A DNA stretch of 64,000 bases from Thermoleophilaceae bacterium. GTDB taxonomy: Bacteria; Actinomycetota; Thermoleophilia; Solirubrobacterales; Thermoleophilaceae. The translations under genes were made by a program, and so were the position numbers. Within the stretch, counting starts at the first letter, position 1, and each line of letters opens with the position of its first letter. The stretch lies in the NCBI GenBank assembly GCA_030447725.1, contig JAUJOQ010000002.1, positions 97,048 to 161,047 on the forward strand, written 5' to 3'. Positions 23,956 to 32,745 of the stretch are shown piece after piece. The notes below the pieces were generated by a model, which made no database searches, had not been told where the DNA came from, and worked only from the letters and a program-made list of their open reading frames with translations.

Positions 23956-25104
23956 GTGAGCACCTTGCCGACTGCCGAGAGCATCGCCGCCGAATGGCTG
24001 CGCAACGGGCGGCGGGTCGTCGGCGCCACGCTCGTGGAGCGCATCGGCTCGGCGCCACTGGATCCCGGCGCGCAGATGCTCGTCGACGACCGCGGCAACA
24101 TCGAGGGATCGGTGACCGGCGGATGCGTGGAGGCGGCTCTCGTGGAGGAGGCCCAGAGGATCCTCGCCGGCGGGAATCCCAGGGTTGTGACCTACGGCGT
24201 CTCGGACGAAGAGGCGGCGGGGGTCGGCCTGATGTGCGGAGGGACCGTGCGCGTGTTCGTCCACGAGCATGGCAATGACGGCTTGGCGGCGCTCGAGGCG
24301 GTGGCCGGCGCGCGGGGCGCCGACGAGCCGGTCGCCCTGGCAACGCTCCTCGACGGCGATCGCGCCGGCGCCAAAATGTCGATTCTGAGCGAGCGCGTGG
24401 TGGGGGGCCTCGGACTCACCGAGCTGCTCGACCACTCGGTGGAGCGTGACGCGCGGGGGCAGCTCGACGAGGGGATCTCGCGCATCCGCCGCTATGGGGT
24501 CCGCGGACATCTGATGGGCTCCGAGCTCGCCGTCTACATCCAGGCGTTCTCGACCCAGCCACGGATGGTGATCTTCGGTGCGATCGACTTTTCAGCGGAG
24601 ATGGCGAAGGTCGCCAGCGAGATCGGCTACCGCGTAACGATCTGCGACGCCCGCGCACCCTTCGTCGACAGCCCCCGGTTCTCACGAGCCGCCGAAGTGG
24701 TGGTCGACTGGCCCGACCGCTACCTGGAGGGCCAAGCGCTCGGCCCGCGCGACGTCGTGCTGGTCTTCACCCACGACCCGAAGTTCGACGAGCCCGCGCT
24801 GATCGCTGCGTTGGCCACCGACGCCGGATACGTTGGGGCGCTCGGCAGTCGCCAGACCCAGGCTAGGCGGTTCGAGCGGTTGCGCGAGGCCGGTCTCGAC
24901 TCGAAGTCGATCGCCAGGATTCACGCGCCCTGCGGACTCGACGTCGGCGCTCGCACACCGCCGGAGACGGTCGTCTCCATCCTCGCCGAGGTGATCGCCG
25001 TGCGCACCGGCCGCGGCGGCGAGCCGCTGCAGGAGACCAGCGGCGCGATCCATCCCGAAGGCGCAACCGAGACCGGCGGCGCGACGCCCGCGGACGGTTT
25101 CTAG
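23956..25104 (+). CDS. XdhC family molybdoenzyme maturation protein
   Basis: A 382-residue XdhC/CoxI protein, a second copy besides the YHS-fused one in the operon. The N-terminal domain shows EGSVTGGCVEAALVEEA and GLMCGGTVRVFV; the C-terminal Rossmann domain shows MVIFGAIDFSAEMAK and GALGSRQTQARRFERL with IHAPCGLDVGARTPPE. It starts with GTG, divergent from the acidic-protein gene. Such proteins insert or sulfurate the molybdenum cofactor of xanthine-dehydrogenase-family enzymes, so it likely serves the neighbouring CO dehydrogenase or a related enzyme. Confidence 0.9.
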   Translation: MSTLPTAESIAAEWLRNGRRVVGATLVERIGSAPLDPGAQMLVDDRGNIEGSVTGGCVEAALVEEAQRILAGGNPRVVTYGVSDEEAAGVGLMCGGTVRVFVHEHGNDGLAALEAVAGARGADEPVALATLLDGDRAGAKMSILSERVVGGLGLTELLDHSVERDARGQLDEGISRIRRYGVRGHLMGSELAVYIQAFSTQPRMVIFGAIDFSAEMAKVASEIGYRVTICDARAPFVDSPRFSRAAEVVVDWPDRYLEGQALGPRDVVLVFTHDPKFDEPALIAALATDAGYVGALGSRQTQARRFERLREAGLDSKSIARIHAPCGLDVGARTPPETVVSILAEVIAVRTGRGGEPLQETSGAIHPEGATETGGATPADGF

Positions 25105-25134
25105 ACAGCCGCGGGCGCAACCTCAGGCGTCGGT

Positions 25135-26148
25135 TCAATCGACTCCGCTCGCCTCCTGACGCTCATCGATCCAGCTGTCAAGGATCCGCCAGCGCTCGAA
25201 CAGCCAGTCGATTCGCTCGTCGCGGTCGAGCGGGACATGGTCTGGCTTCGAGAGCCAGAAGCGCACGTCTACGGTCTGCCTCTCCGGCAGCAGGCGCCAG
25301 AGTTCCCGCAGGCCGGTCGGGAAGCCGGCGTGGCCCATCACGACGACGTCGGCCTGTGGCGCCCCCTCGATGGCCGCAAGCGAGCCACCAGGCCGTGGCG
25401 CGCTGACGTGTCGCATGCCGCGAGCCCACTCTGCCTCGTCGTCGTGGCCCGCCTGCTCCAACCGCTCAATTCCCTGTTGGCGGCGTCGCTCGGTGAAGTT
25501 GGCGCCCTCCGGGAAGATCACGAGTGCCGCCGTCTCGCCGAGAGCGCCTGCCATGGCGGCGATCTCGCGCTCGGTGTCGCCGCCGCGCGGGTCGAGGAAG
25601 CGGTTGGGCAGGCGCTCGCCCAGCACGTCGATCAACGGGTCGAGGCGCAGGGCCTCGTTCATGACGATCCTCGGACCGCGGCCGTAGCGCGAGAGCAGCT
25701 GGTGGATCACGAGCAATGTGTCTCCCTCGCCTGCGTGGCGGCTGAGCACGACCACCGGCCGGCCGGCGTTCGAGAGCGCCTCTTCGGCCTCGGAAGAGCC
25801 GTGCAGCCTGACCTCGACCCGCGCCACCCTCATGATCGTCCGGTAGAGGCCCGACACGAACCACCGCATCAGGGCATAGTGCGCGCGCTGCATCCTGTCC
25901 GACCCCGTGTTGCGACCGAATCCGCTTGCTATCCACAGCGCCAGGCAGGCCAGTGTGGCGGCGAGGTGCCCTGCCGCTCCCACGACGACGATCGCCAGCA
26001 GCCGCACCGGCCGCCAGCCGCCAACCAACGGCGACGCCAGCACCGCGACGACGAAGAGCACCGGCGACACCAGGAGCAGGGTCGCTTCGACAAGGCAGAC
26101 CAGTGGAGCGAGAATCAGCCGCCGGACGAGCTTGGGCGGGACGGGCAT
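25135..26148 (-). CDS. Membrane-bound acyltransferase (PlsC-like)
   Basis: A 337-residue protein with two or three N-terminal membrane helices (about residues 10-80), then an acyltransferase domain. The H-x4-D catalytic motif is SRHAGEGD and the phosphate-binding block is FPEGANF. This matches 1-acyl-glycerol-3-phosphate-type acyltransferases. The ATG overlaps the TGA of the patatin gene by one base (TGATG), so a lipase and an acyltransferase are made together, as if for lipid remodelling. The substrate is unknown. Confidence 0.85.
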   Translation of the reverse strand: MPVPPKLVRRLILAPLVCLVEATLLLVSPVLFVVAVLASPLVGGWRPVRLLAIVVVGAAGHLAATLACLALWIASGFGRNTGSDRMQRAHYALMRWFVSGLYRTIMRVARVEVRLHGSSEAEEALSNAGRPVVVLSRHAGEGDTLLVIHQLLSRYGRGPRIVMNEALRLDPLIDVLGERLPNRFLDPRGGDTEREIAAMAGALGETAALVIFPEGANFTERRRQQGIERLEQAGHDDEAEWARGMRHVSAPRPGGSLAAIEGAPQADVVVMGHAGFPTGLRELWRLLPERQTVDVRFWLSKPDHVPLDRDERIDWLFERWRILDSWIDERQEASGVD

Positions 26149-27038
26149 CACGGCTCCCCGGTGACGTGGGTCTCCAGGTAGGCGACCGATGCGTCGTGGG
26201 CGCGCGAGATGCGGTCGGCGATCGCCGACGTGTCGCGGTAACGGAGCTGCGAGAGATCCGAGTAGCGCGGCGGGTTGGGCTGCCCGGTCGGCATCACGTG
26301 CACCGTCACCTCGTCGGGCAGCGCCGCCAGGTCGCCCACGAAGCGATGACGGCGCGCTATCTCGAACGCCACCAGGCCGACCTCCCATGGCCAGCGCGGG
26401 GGATCGAGTGGGCGCTCGAGGCGGCCGACATGCAGCACATAGATCGTGCGCGCGCCCAGCTCGACGGCTCGGCCCACGGGAATGCTGTTCACGATCCCGC
26501 CATCCAGGAAGTGCTCGCCGTCGATCTCGACCGGTGGCAGGATGCCCGGCACCGCCGAGGATGCGAGCACAGCCTCGACCAGCGGCCCTTCGCTGAACCA
26601 ATGCTCCGATGCCCCCTCGATGCTCGCGGCGACGCACTGGAAAGGCACCTGAAGATCCTCGAAGCGCGCCGGCAGCGAGTCGGTGAGCAGCTCGCGAAGA
26701 GCATGGTTGCCGTGTAGGTGCGTACGCGTTCGGGCAAGCGTGCCCAGCCGGCCGAGCACCGAGCCGCTGAACGCCTCGCTGCTCTCGATCCTCGACCAGA
26801 CGTCGCTGAGGCGGGCGACCCTGGCCGGGGTCGGATCGGTAGCCACCACCGCGCCGTTGATGGCGCCCACGGAGGTGCCCACCACGAGCTCCGGCCCCAC
26901 CCCGCGCTCGACCAGCGCCCGCAGCATCCCGACCTCATGAGCGCCGAGCTGGCCGCCTCCACCCAGGACGAACGCGACCTTTCCCGCCGCAGGCGCGTGC
27001 GCGCTGTCCGCCGGCATCCCCGGCGACTCTACCGGCAT
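26148..27038 (-). CDS. Patatin-like phospholipase
   Basis: A 296-residue protein with the patatin fold: oxyanion loop GGGGQLG, nucleophile elbow GTSVG, and catalytic Asp in DGGIVNSIP. It should hydrolyse acyl esters of lipids. The start at ATG 27038 lies one base from the -35 box of the alkB promoter on the other strand; ATG 27017 is an alternative. It shares a 77-bp divergent region with alkB and is coupled to the acyltransferase downstream, suggesting lipid or storage-ester turnover connected with alkane growth. Confidence 0.9.
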   Translation of the reverse strand: MPVESPGMPADSAHAPAAGKVAFVLGGGGQLGAHEVGMLRALVERGVGPELVVGTSVGAINGAVVATDPTPARVARLSDVWSRIESSEAFSGSVLGRLGTLARTRTHLHGNHALRELLTDSLPARFEDLQVPFQCVAASIEGASEHWFSEGPLVEAVLASSAVPGILPPVEIDGEHFLDGGIVNSIPVGRAVELGARTIYVLHVGRLERPLDPPRWPWEVGLVAFEIARRHRFVGDLAALPDEVTVHVMPTGQPNPPRYSDLSQLRYRDTSAIADRISRAHDASVAYLETHVTGEP

Positions 27039-27067
27039 TTGACATCTATGGGGCCAATGTCTAATCT
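27038..27067 (+). promoter_or_regulatory. alkB promoter with overlapping inverted-repeat operator
   Basis: TTGACA (27039-27044), a 17-bp spacer and TAATCT (27062-27067) make a near-ideal sigma-70 promoter 49 bp before the alkB ATG. TTTGACAT (27038-27045) and ATGTCTAA (27057-27064) form an inverted repeat with seven of eight positions matching, covering both boxes. A TetR gene lies in the same operon, so this is the likely repressor site. Confidence 0.6.
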
Positions 27068-27115
27068 CTCGACGTGGGGGTGCACTCTGTACACGATCGA
27101 GGGGAAGAGGGTCTG

Positions 27116-28312
27116 ATGGCAAGCGCGGCGGCGAGGCTGGAGGCTTCTGGGGAGCTCGGGCAGGTGAGTTGGCGCGACGGCAAGCGCTACCTGTGGCTGC
27201 TCGGGCTGGTCGTCCCGATGTTGCCCTTGATCGCTTGGGGTCTCGTCGAGGCGACCGGTCTCGGCCTGTTGTGGTGGTTCGGGCCGCTGTTCATATTCGC
27301 GGTCATGCCCGTGCTCGACACGCTGGTCGGCAAGGACGCGGAGAACCCGCCGGACAGCGCGGTCAAGTGGTTGGAGCAGGATCGCTACTACCGCTGGTGT
27401 ACGTACCTGTTCCTTCCGCTGCAGTACGTGTCGTTGGTGTTCGCGTGCTGGCAGTGGGCATACGGCGGCCTCGGGGTGATCGAGAGCCTCGGATTGGCGT
27501 TTACGGTCGGCGCGGTCGCCGGTATCGCGATCAACACCGCACACGAGCTCGGACACAAGCGCAAGCAGGTCGAGCGCTGGTTGTCGAAGGTAGCGCTCGC
27601 GCAGACCGGCTACGGCCACTTCTTCATCGAGCACAACCGCGGTCACCACGTCCGCGTGGCCACGCCAGAGGATCCAGCGAGCTCGCGGCTGGGTGAGAGC
27701 TTCTGGGAGTTCCTGCCGCGCACCGTGATCGGCAGCCTGCGCTCGGCGTGGCATCTGGAACGCGTTCGTCTCGAGCGCTCCGGCAAGGGCATGTGGACGC
27801 TGCACAACGACATCCTCAACGCGTGGGCGATGACGCTGGTGTTGTTCGTCGCGCTGGTCGCCGCCTTCGGGGTGGGGGTCCTCCCGTGGCTGATCGTGCA
27901 GGCCGTGTTCGGCTTCTCCCTGCTCGAGGTCGTCAACTACCTCGAGCACTACGGCCTGCGGCGCGAAAAGCGAGAAGACGGGCGCTACGAGCGCTGCCGC
28001 CCGGAGCACAGCTGGAACAGCAACAACATCTCCTCCAACGTGCTGCTCTACCACCTTCAGCGCCACAGCGACCATCACGCCAACCCCGTGCGCCGCTATC
28101 AGGCGCTGCGCCACTACGACGAGGCCCCCGAGCTGCCGTCGGGTTACGCGACGATGATCGCGCTGGCCTACCTGACGCCGCTGTGGCGGCGGGTGATGGA
28201 CCCGCGGGTGCTCGACCACTATGACGGCGACGTGACGCGCGCGAACATCCACCCCCGCGCGCGCAGGCGCGTCCTCGCGCGTTACGGTGCGGCCGGCCCT
28301 GTCGCGCACTGA
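27116..28312 (+). CDS. alkB: Alkane 1-monooxygenase (AlkB)
   Basis: A membrane di-iron enzyme that hydroxylates the terminal carbon of n-alkanes using electrons from rubredoxin. The 398-residue protein has six membrane helices and all diagnostic motifs: HELGHK, EHNRGHH, LQRHSDHH for iron, and NYLEHYGL. The start ATG 27116 follows a GGGAAGAGGG stretch. The rubredoxin gene begins 13 bp after the stop. The long open frame on the opposite strand is a shadow. Confidence 0.97.
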   Translation: MASAAARLEASGELGQVSWRDGKRYLWLLGLVVPMLPLIAWGLVEATGLGLLWWFGPLFIFAVMPVLDTLVGKDAENPPDSAVKWLEQDRYYRWCTYLFLPLQYVSLVFACWQWAYGGLGVIESLGLAFTVGAVAGIAINTAHELGHKRKQVERWLSKVALAQTGYGHFFIEHNRGHHVRVATPEDPASSRLGESFWEFLPRTVIGSLRSAWHLERVRLERSGKGMWTLHNDILNAWAMTLVLFVALVAAFGVGVLPWLIVQAVFGFSLLEVVNYLEHYGLRREKREDGRYERCRPEHSWNSNNISSNVLLYHLQRHSDHHANPVRRYQALRHYDEAPELPSGYATMIALAYLTPLWRRVMDPRVLDHYDGDVTRANIHPRARRRVLARYGAAGPVAH

Positions 28313-28325
28313 GGGGATCGACGCG

Positions 28326-28490
28326 GTGAGCCGCTTCCAGTGCCCGGTGTGCGAGTACGTGTACGACGAGGCCGAGGGGGATCCTCGGGAGGGCTTTCCG
28401 CCGGGGACGTCCTGGAGCGAGGTGCCCGATGACTGGTCCTGCCCGGACTGCGCGGTGCGCGAAAAGCCCGACTTCGAGGCGCTCACATGA
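28326..28490 (+). CDS. Rubredoxin
   Basis: A 54-residue electron carrier for AlkB. Two iron-binding knuckles, CPVC and CPDC, and the WSEVPDDWSCP signature are present. GTG 28326 is the sensible start; the upstream in-frame ATG would lie inside the end of alkB. The last codons overlap the TetR start in ATGA, so alkB, rubredoxin and the regulator form one operon. Confidence 0.95.
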   Translation: MSRFQCPVCEYVYDEAEGDPREGFPPGTSWSEVPDDWSCPDCAVREKPDFEALT

Positions 28491-29161
28491 CTGTCGGAGG
28501 CGAGCGCCGTGCCCCGGGGGCAGCGACGCGCCCCAGCTACGCGCAGGCGACGCGCGCGCTGCTGCGAGAGCGTCTGCTCGACGCCGCCGACGACCTGCTG
28601 GCAAGTCGCGACTGGGCAACCGTCACGATGGCCGACATCGCCCGCGGCGCCGGCGTCAGCCGTCAGACCCTCTACAACGAGTTCGGCTCGCGCCAGGAGT
28701 TCGGCCGGGCATATGTGCTGCGCGAGGCAGACCGCTTCCTATCCGCCGCCGAGCGCGCGATCGCCGGCCACCCGAGTGAGCCCGAGGCCGCGGTGGCCGC
28801 GGCATTCGAAGGGTTCCTCTCCACCGCCATGGACAACCCGCTGGTCCGCGCGATCGTGACGGGCGACCCCGGCGGCGGACTGCTCGCGCTCGTAACGACA
28901 GATGGCGCCTCGGTACTCGGCCCGGTCACCGATCGCCTGGCCGCCTGCTTTGGCGCGACGTGGCCGGATCTCCCCTACGAGCAGGCGCACGTCGCCGCCG
29001 ATTGCGCCGTGCGCCTGGCGGTCAGCCACGCGCTATCGCCCACCCAGCCCGCCGAGCTCACCGCCCGGTCGGTGGCAGCGCTCCTCGGCAGCTACTTGGA
29101 GCAGGCAGTTGCACCCGACGCCATGCCGACCGGCCGGCGACTTGCCGCGCACGGCACCTAA
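28487..29161 (+). CDS. TetR-family regulator of the alkane operon
   Basis: A 224-residue repressor-type protein. The N-terminal helix-turn-helix is at about residues 46-75 (MADIARGAGVSRQTLYNEF) after a helix rich in Arg and Leu; the rest is a ligand-binding helical domain. A TetR gene directly after rubredoxin is the usual arrangement in actinobacterial alkB operons, where it controls its own operon. The inverted repeat over the alkB promoter is the likely target. Confidence 0.9.
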   Translation: MTVGGERRAPGAATRPSYAQATRALLRERLLDAADDLLASRDWATVTMADIARGAGVSRQTLYNEFGSRQEFGRAYVLREADRFLSAAERAIAGHPSEPEAAVAAAFEGFLSTAMDNPLVRAIVTGDPGGGLLALVTTDGASVLGPVTDRLAACFGATWPDLPYEQAHVAADCAVRLAVSHALSPTQPAELTARSVAALLGSYLEQAVAPDAMPTGRRLAAHGT

Positions 29162-29180
29162 CCCCGTAGAGCGGCCACCG

Positions 29181-30056
29181 ATGTCCACCACCGCCGAGAA
29201 GGACGTGGTTGCAGCGTGGGCGCGGCGCGGGCGCCGGCTCGATGTCGCCGGCGCCGGCACCACCGTCTGGGAGGACGGAACAGGAGACGCGGTGGTGTGC
29301 CTGCACGGTGTCCCATCCTCGGCCTTCCTGTATCGCAAGGTGCTGCCGGAGCTGGCGGCGCGGGGCCGGCGCGGCGTCGCGTTCGACCTCCCCGGACTGG
29401 GACTCGCCGACCGGCCACGGGAATTCGACTACTCCTGGTCGGGACTGTCGGCCTGGACCGTCGAGGCCATCGATGCCCTCGGGCTCAACCGCTTCCACCT
29501 GGTCGTGCACGACATCGGGGGCCCGGTCGGCTTCGACGTCGTCGCGCGGATCCCCGAGCGCGTCGCGTCGCTTACCGTGCTCAACACGATGGTGCGTGTC
29601 GCGTCCTTCAAGCGTCCGTGGTCGATGGAGCCCTTCGCACGGCGCGGCATCGGAGAGCTGTATCTGCGCGCACTGCACCCCGTCGCGTTCGAACGGCTGA
29701 TGCGCCTCCAGGGCGTAGCCACGCCTGTACCGGCCTCGGAGCTGCGCGCCTACGTCCCGCTGCTCAAGCGCGAGGACGGCGGCGCCGCCTTCCTGCGGAT
29801 CATGCGCGGCTTCGAGCGCACCGGGGCATTCCAAGAGCGCATCCTCGCTGCGCTCGCGGCGCGGAAGTTCCCGGCTCAGGTCCTATGGGGTGAGCAGGAT
29901 CCGGCGCTTAAGCTCGACCCCTACGCCGAGCACGTCCGCCAGGCGCTGGCCGTCGAGGCGGTCGGGCGGCTCCCGGGCAAGCACTTCGTGCCGGAAGACG
30001 CCCCGCAGGAGATCGCCGACCATGTCAGCCGGCTGATCGCCTCCGCCGACGGCTGA
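29181..30056 (+). CDS. Alpha/beta hydrolase of the haloalkane dehalogenase group
   Basis: A 291-residue hydrolase with HGVPSSAFLYRK, the nucleophile Asp in VVHDIGGPVGFD, acid in WGEQDPALKL and base His in PGKHFVPED. An Asp nucleophile points to dehalogenase or epoxide-hydrolase chemistry. Unlike true haloalkane dehalogenases the residue after the Asp is Ile rather than Trp, so halide binding would be altered and the activity is open. ATG 29181 begins 19 bp after the TetR stop, so the gene probably belongs to the alkane operon. Confidence 0.8.
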   Translation: MSTTAEKDVVAAWARRGRRLDVAGAGTTVWEDGTGDAVVCLHGVPSSAFLYRKVLPELAARGRRGVAFDLPGLGLADRPREFDYSWSGLSAWTVEAIDALGLNRFHLVVHDIGGPVGFDVVARIPERVASLTVLNTMVRVASFKRPWSMEPFARRGIGELYLRALHPVAFERLMRLQGVATPVPASELRAYVPLLKREDGGAAFLRIMRGFERTGAFQERILAALAARKFPAQVLWGEQDPALKLDPYAEHVRQALAVEAVGRLPGKHFVPEDAPQEIADHVSRLIASADG

Positions 30057-30086
30057 CGCCGCGCCTTCACATGGGGTTGTGCTTGC

Positions 30087-30218
30087 TCAGTGGTACAACC
30101 CGACGGCGGCCAGCAAGACGACGACGAGCACGCAAATGGCGAAGAACAGCGCGGCACGGCGCAGCCGCCGCCAATCCGCTGCGAGTTCAGCGTCGTCGTT
30201 GCCGCCGTTTCGCCTCAC
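30087..30218 (-). CDS. 43-residue single-pass membrane protein coupled to DUF3179 gene
   Basis: A short protein: charged N-terminal half (VRRNGGNDDAELAADWRRLRR) and one hydrophobic helix ending in VGLYH. The GTG start overlaps the TGA of the upstream DUF3179 lipoprotein gene in GTGA, which strongly suggests real translation despite the small size. No family is recognised. It may be a small membrane partner of the lipoprotein. Confidence 0.5.
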   Translation of the reverse strand: MRRNGGNDDAELAADWRRLRRAALFFAICVLVVVLLAAVGLYH

Positions 30219-31381
30219 CGCTCGCCCAGAGAGACGATGCGCGCGTCGGGCAGAAACGCCGCGAGGGCAAACCAGAACTGCCCATCGTGGCGAAGCGCCT
30301 TCAGCCGCCTGCCGGCGAGCGGGCCTTCTGTCGCGCGGCCGGTGATGTCCCAAGTGGTTCCGGTCTGGCGATCGACGATCGCGTCGCCGCGAACCTCGAA
30401 TTCCAGCGTTCGGCCGTCGAGGCGGCGGTCGAACGCTGCGCTCGTGCCGGCGTCGGCAGCCTCTGAGATGCGGGCCTCGTCGAGCGCGGACGCCACGTTC
30501 GGCTTGAACAGGACGACCACCGAGATGCCCGCGAGCCCGAACTGGGCGACGCGCCGGTCGCGCAAGCTCGAGAACGGCACCACCGCCGCGTCCTCGCCGA
30601 CGAAGACGGCGGCCACGCGCTCCTTGGCCGGCAGCCGGTCGTCTGTCTCGCCATCAAACAGGAACGGCTCGTCGTCCGGCCGGTCATAGCCCTCGTAGGG
30701 GTTGCGGCCGTAGTCGCGCTCGGCGCCGGTGTCGCGCGACAGCACGTCCCCGTCGGGGTACAGCTTGCGGAAGTCCCCGAAGCTGAGCGTCTGAGACAGG
30801 AGGATCTCGAGCTTGCTCCCCGTCAGCTCGCCGACGAGCGCCTCGCCGCTGAACTGCTGCCACCACGACTCGGTCTGGCGATCCCACATCACGAGGTCGG
30901 ACTTGCGCAGGTTGCCCGTTGTGCCGAACGTCAGCTCGCGTCCACCGAGCCGTCGGTCGAAGACCACCGACGAGTTGCAGAGTGGACAGAACGTGACAGC
31001 TATCGGCCGCCCGGCGAGCTCGTCGTTGACTATCTCGTGCCAGACGAGGATCTGCACCGGGTACGCGCGCGCCCGGCCACCGACCTCGACGACCAGGACC
31101 GGCTCCCGGTCAGCCAACCAGCTGCTCGCATCCGCCTGGTCGACGACCTCCGGGGCGTCGATCGGGGGGATGCCGTCCCGGGGCGGCCCGCCGCTTCGAA
31201 ACTCGGACAGAGGCACGCTGTGACGCGCGAAGTCGGTCTTCCAACCCTCGGTGCTGACGCGCAGCCGGCCGCCGTCGCTCCCCGCCCCAACCTGCATCTT
31301 TCCACCGTCGGCGCCTCCGAGGCATCCGCCCGCTACGAGCGCGAGGCAGGCGGCCACCACAAGGAGCAGCGGCCTCAGCAT
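30215..31381 (-). CDS. DUF3179 lipoprotein
   Basis: A 388-residue exported protein. It begins with a lipoprotein signal (LALVAGGC lipobox), so Cys21 or so is probably lipidated. The DUF3179 core shows IPPIDAPEVVDQADASSWL, YPVQILVWHEIVND and the invariant FCPLCNSSVVFDR, FGTTGNLRKSDLVMWDR. The family is widespread and exported but its function is not established; the conserved CPLC pair could be redox active or bind metal. I chose the ATG at 31381 for the signal peptide. Confidence 0.85.
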   Translation of the reverse strand: MLRPLLLVVAACLALVAGGCLGGADGGKMQVGAGSDGGRLRVSTEGWKTDFARHSVPLSEFRSGGPPRDGIPPIDAPEVVDQADASSWLADREPVLVVEVGGRARAYPVQILVWHEIVNDELAGRPIAVTFCPLCNSSVVFDRRLGGRELTFGTTGNLRKSDLVMWDRQTESWWQQFSGEALVGELTGSKLEILLSQTLSFGDFRKLYPDGDVLSRDTGAERDYGRNPYEGYDRPDDEPFLFDGETDDRLPAKERVAAVFVGEDAAVVPFSSLRDRRVAQFGLAGISVVVLFKPNVASALDEARISEAADAGTSAAFDRRLDGRTLEFEVRGDAIVDRQTGTTWDITGRATEGPLAGRRLKALRHDGQFWFALAAFLPDARIVSLGER

Positions 31382-31462
31382 CGCTGCCTCAGTCCCCGCC
31401 TTCGCCGTCCCCAGACGACACCGTCGCACGGCGGGCTCACAACGCCGCCGAGCATGCGCAGG

Positions 31463-31693
31463 TCATAAGGGGTTGTCCGTCTCACGCTGCCCGTCGCCCG
31501 ATCGCAGCGCATCGAGCACGTCAGGCACCACGCTTGCCCGGCCCGAGCCGCGCAGCCCCCGCAGGCTGCTGATCGTCCGCCGAAGCAAGTCGAGCATCTG
31601 CCGGCACTTCGGGCACATGTGGGCGTGGTCGTAGACCCGGCGTGCCGCATCGATTTCAAGCTCGCCATCGACGTAGCCTGACGCGTGGATCAC
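31463..31693 (-). CDS. Putative zinc-finger anti-sigma factor
   Basis: A 76-residue protein with the H-x3-C-x2-C signature of zinc-finger anti-sigma factors (DHAHMCPKCRQ) preceded by the usual YVDGELEIDAARRV. No membrane helix is present, so it would be a soluble anti-sigma factor. It lies 63 bp downstream of the broken sigma-factor gene on the same strand, the standard pairing. Confidence 0.75.
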   Translation of the reverse strand: MIHASGYVDGELEIDAARRVYDHAHMCPKCRQMLDLLRRTISSLRGLRGSGRASVVPDVLDALRSGDGQRETDNPL

Positions 31694-31756
31694 CGTGGAT
31701 TGGTGATCGCGGCGAAGAAAAGGATGGGGTGTTTCGCATCGCGCGCCACATGTGGA

Positions 31757-32311
31757 TCAAAGGTACTTCGCCACCGCGTCGCGGACGTTCAGTCGCCCGG
31801 TGCAGGCGGCTCATGAAGGCGGCTGGCTTCAGGCCCATGATCGCCCCGGCCTCGTCGGTGGAAAGCCCCACGATGTCTCGCAAGACCAGAGGCGTGCGGT
31901 AGTCGGGATGAAGGGCGCGCCCCGCCGCCTCGAGCGCAGTCTGCAGATCCTGCTGCTCGCTCTGCCCTTGCGGTCCCGGCGCAGAATCACGGGGCTCTTG
32001 AGCCAACTCCTCGAGTGAGCGTTGCGTGGGCGGCGTCAGCAGTCTGTTTCCAGGCGGCGGTTGGCCTCGTTGACCCCGATTCGGTACAGCCACGTGAAGA
32101 GCTGCGCCTCGCCTTTGAACCCCCCGATTCCACGCCAGGCGCGCAGGAACGTCTCCTGGGTGATCTCCTGCGCCTCCTGCTCGTCGTTGACCGGCCGGTG
32201 CACGACGGCGTGCAACCTGTCTGCATGGCGGCGCACGAGCTCCTCGAACGCACCTGCGTCGCCCTGTCGAGCGCGGGCGACCAGCGCGTCGTCGGGGCTT
32301 TCGGTGGCCAT
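31757..32311 (-). pseudogene. ECF-type RNA polymerase sigma factor with two frameshifts
   Basis: The N-terminal frame carries sigma region 2 (FEELVRRHADRLHAVV, EITQETFLRAWRGIGGF, LFTWLYRIGVNEANRRL) and stops at a TGA near 32040. The next frame continues with a linker and region 4 (ALEAAGRALHPDYRTPLVLRD, GLSTDEAGAIMGLKPAAF). After SRLHRA a second shift is needed to reach the natural end LNVRDAVAKYL and a TGA at 31757. Each break is repaired by adding one base. Either the gene is decayed or the assembly lacks two bases. It is followed by its anti-sigma gene. Confidence 0.75.
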
Positions 32312-32438
32312 CGCTGCCCGCATCATGCCGTGCGCGCTGATGGGAGCGACGTGTCCGCCGGAGTGAGCGCCGAGCTCGGTCGCGGCGGCTGCCGTTGAGG
32401 CTACGTCGCGCTCCCTGGCCGGTGAGCGCCGACTACCG

Positions 32439-32665
32439 TCACGGTGCGCAGGTACTGCAAGACCCCGTCGGCCCGAGTGCTATCGCTCGGGTGCTACCCC
32501 CCATGCCGAGGAGAAGGCGGCGAAGGAGCAGAAGGTCGCGCAACAGCGACCACACTCCGGGCAGTCATCGGCGTGCGCCTGGAGGCGCAGGCGTTGCCGC
32601 GTGGTCAGCTCGTCGTCGAGCGTCGCCGGCAGATGCCGCAGGGAGAACCGGTGCTCGCGGCGCAT
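32439..32665 (-). pseudogene. Zinc-finger anti-sigma-like protein, one frameshift
   Basis: It starts at ATG 32665 with a strong GAGGAGG. The protein begins MRREHRFSLRHLPATLDDELT and has the H-x3-C-x2-C motif HADDCPECGRC. In the given frame it then becomes Cys/Phe-rich; adding one base after CGR yields the expected helix LLRDLLLLRRLLLGMGG and a stop at 32439. It is upstream of the sigma-factor gene on the same strand, so the locus has two anti-sigma-type genes around one sigma gene. Confidence 0.6.
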
Positions 32666-32745
32666 CCGCCACCTCCTCATGACCACTGGGACCCGCCGCC
32701 GCCCGGAACGACTCCTGACGATCGCATGCCTTCTGGCGTTCGGCA

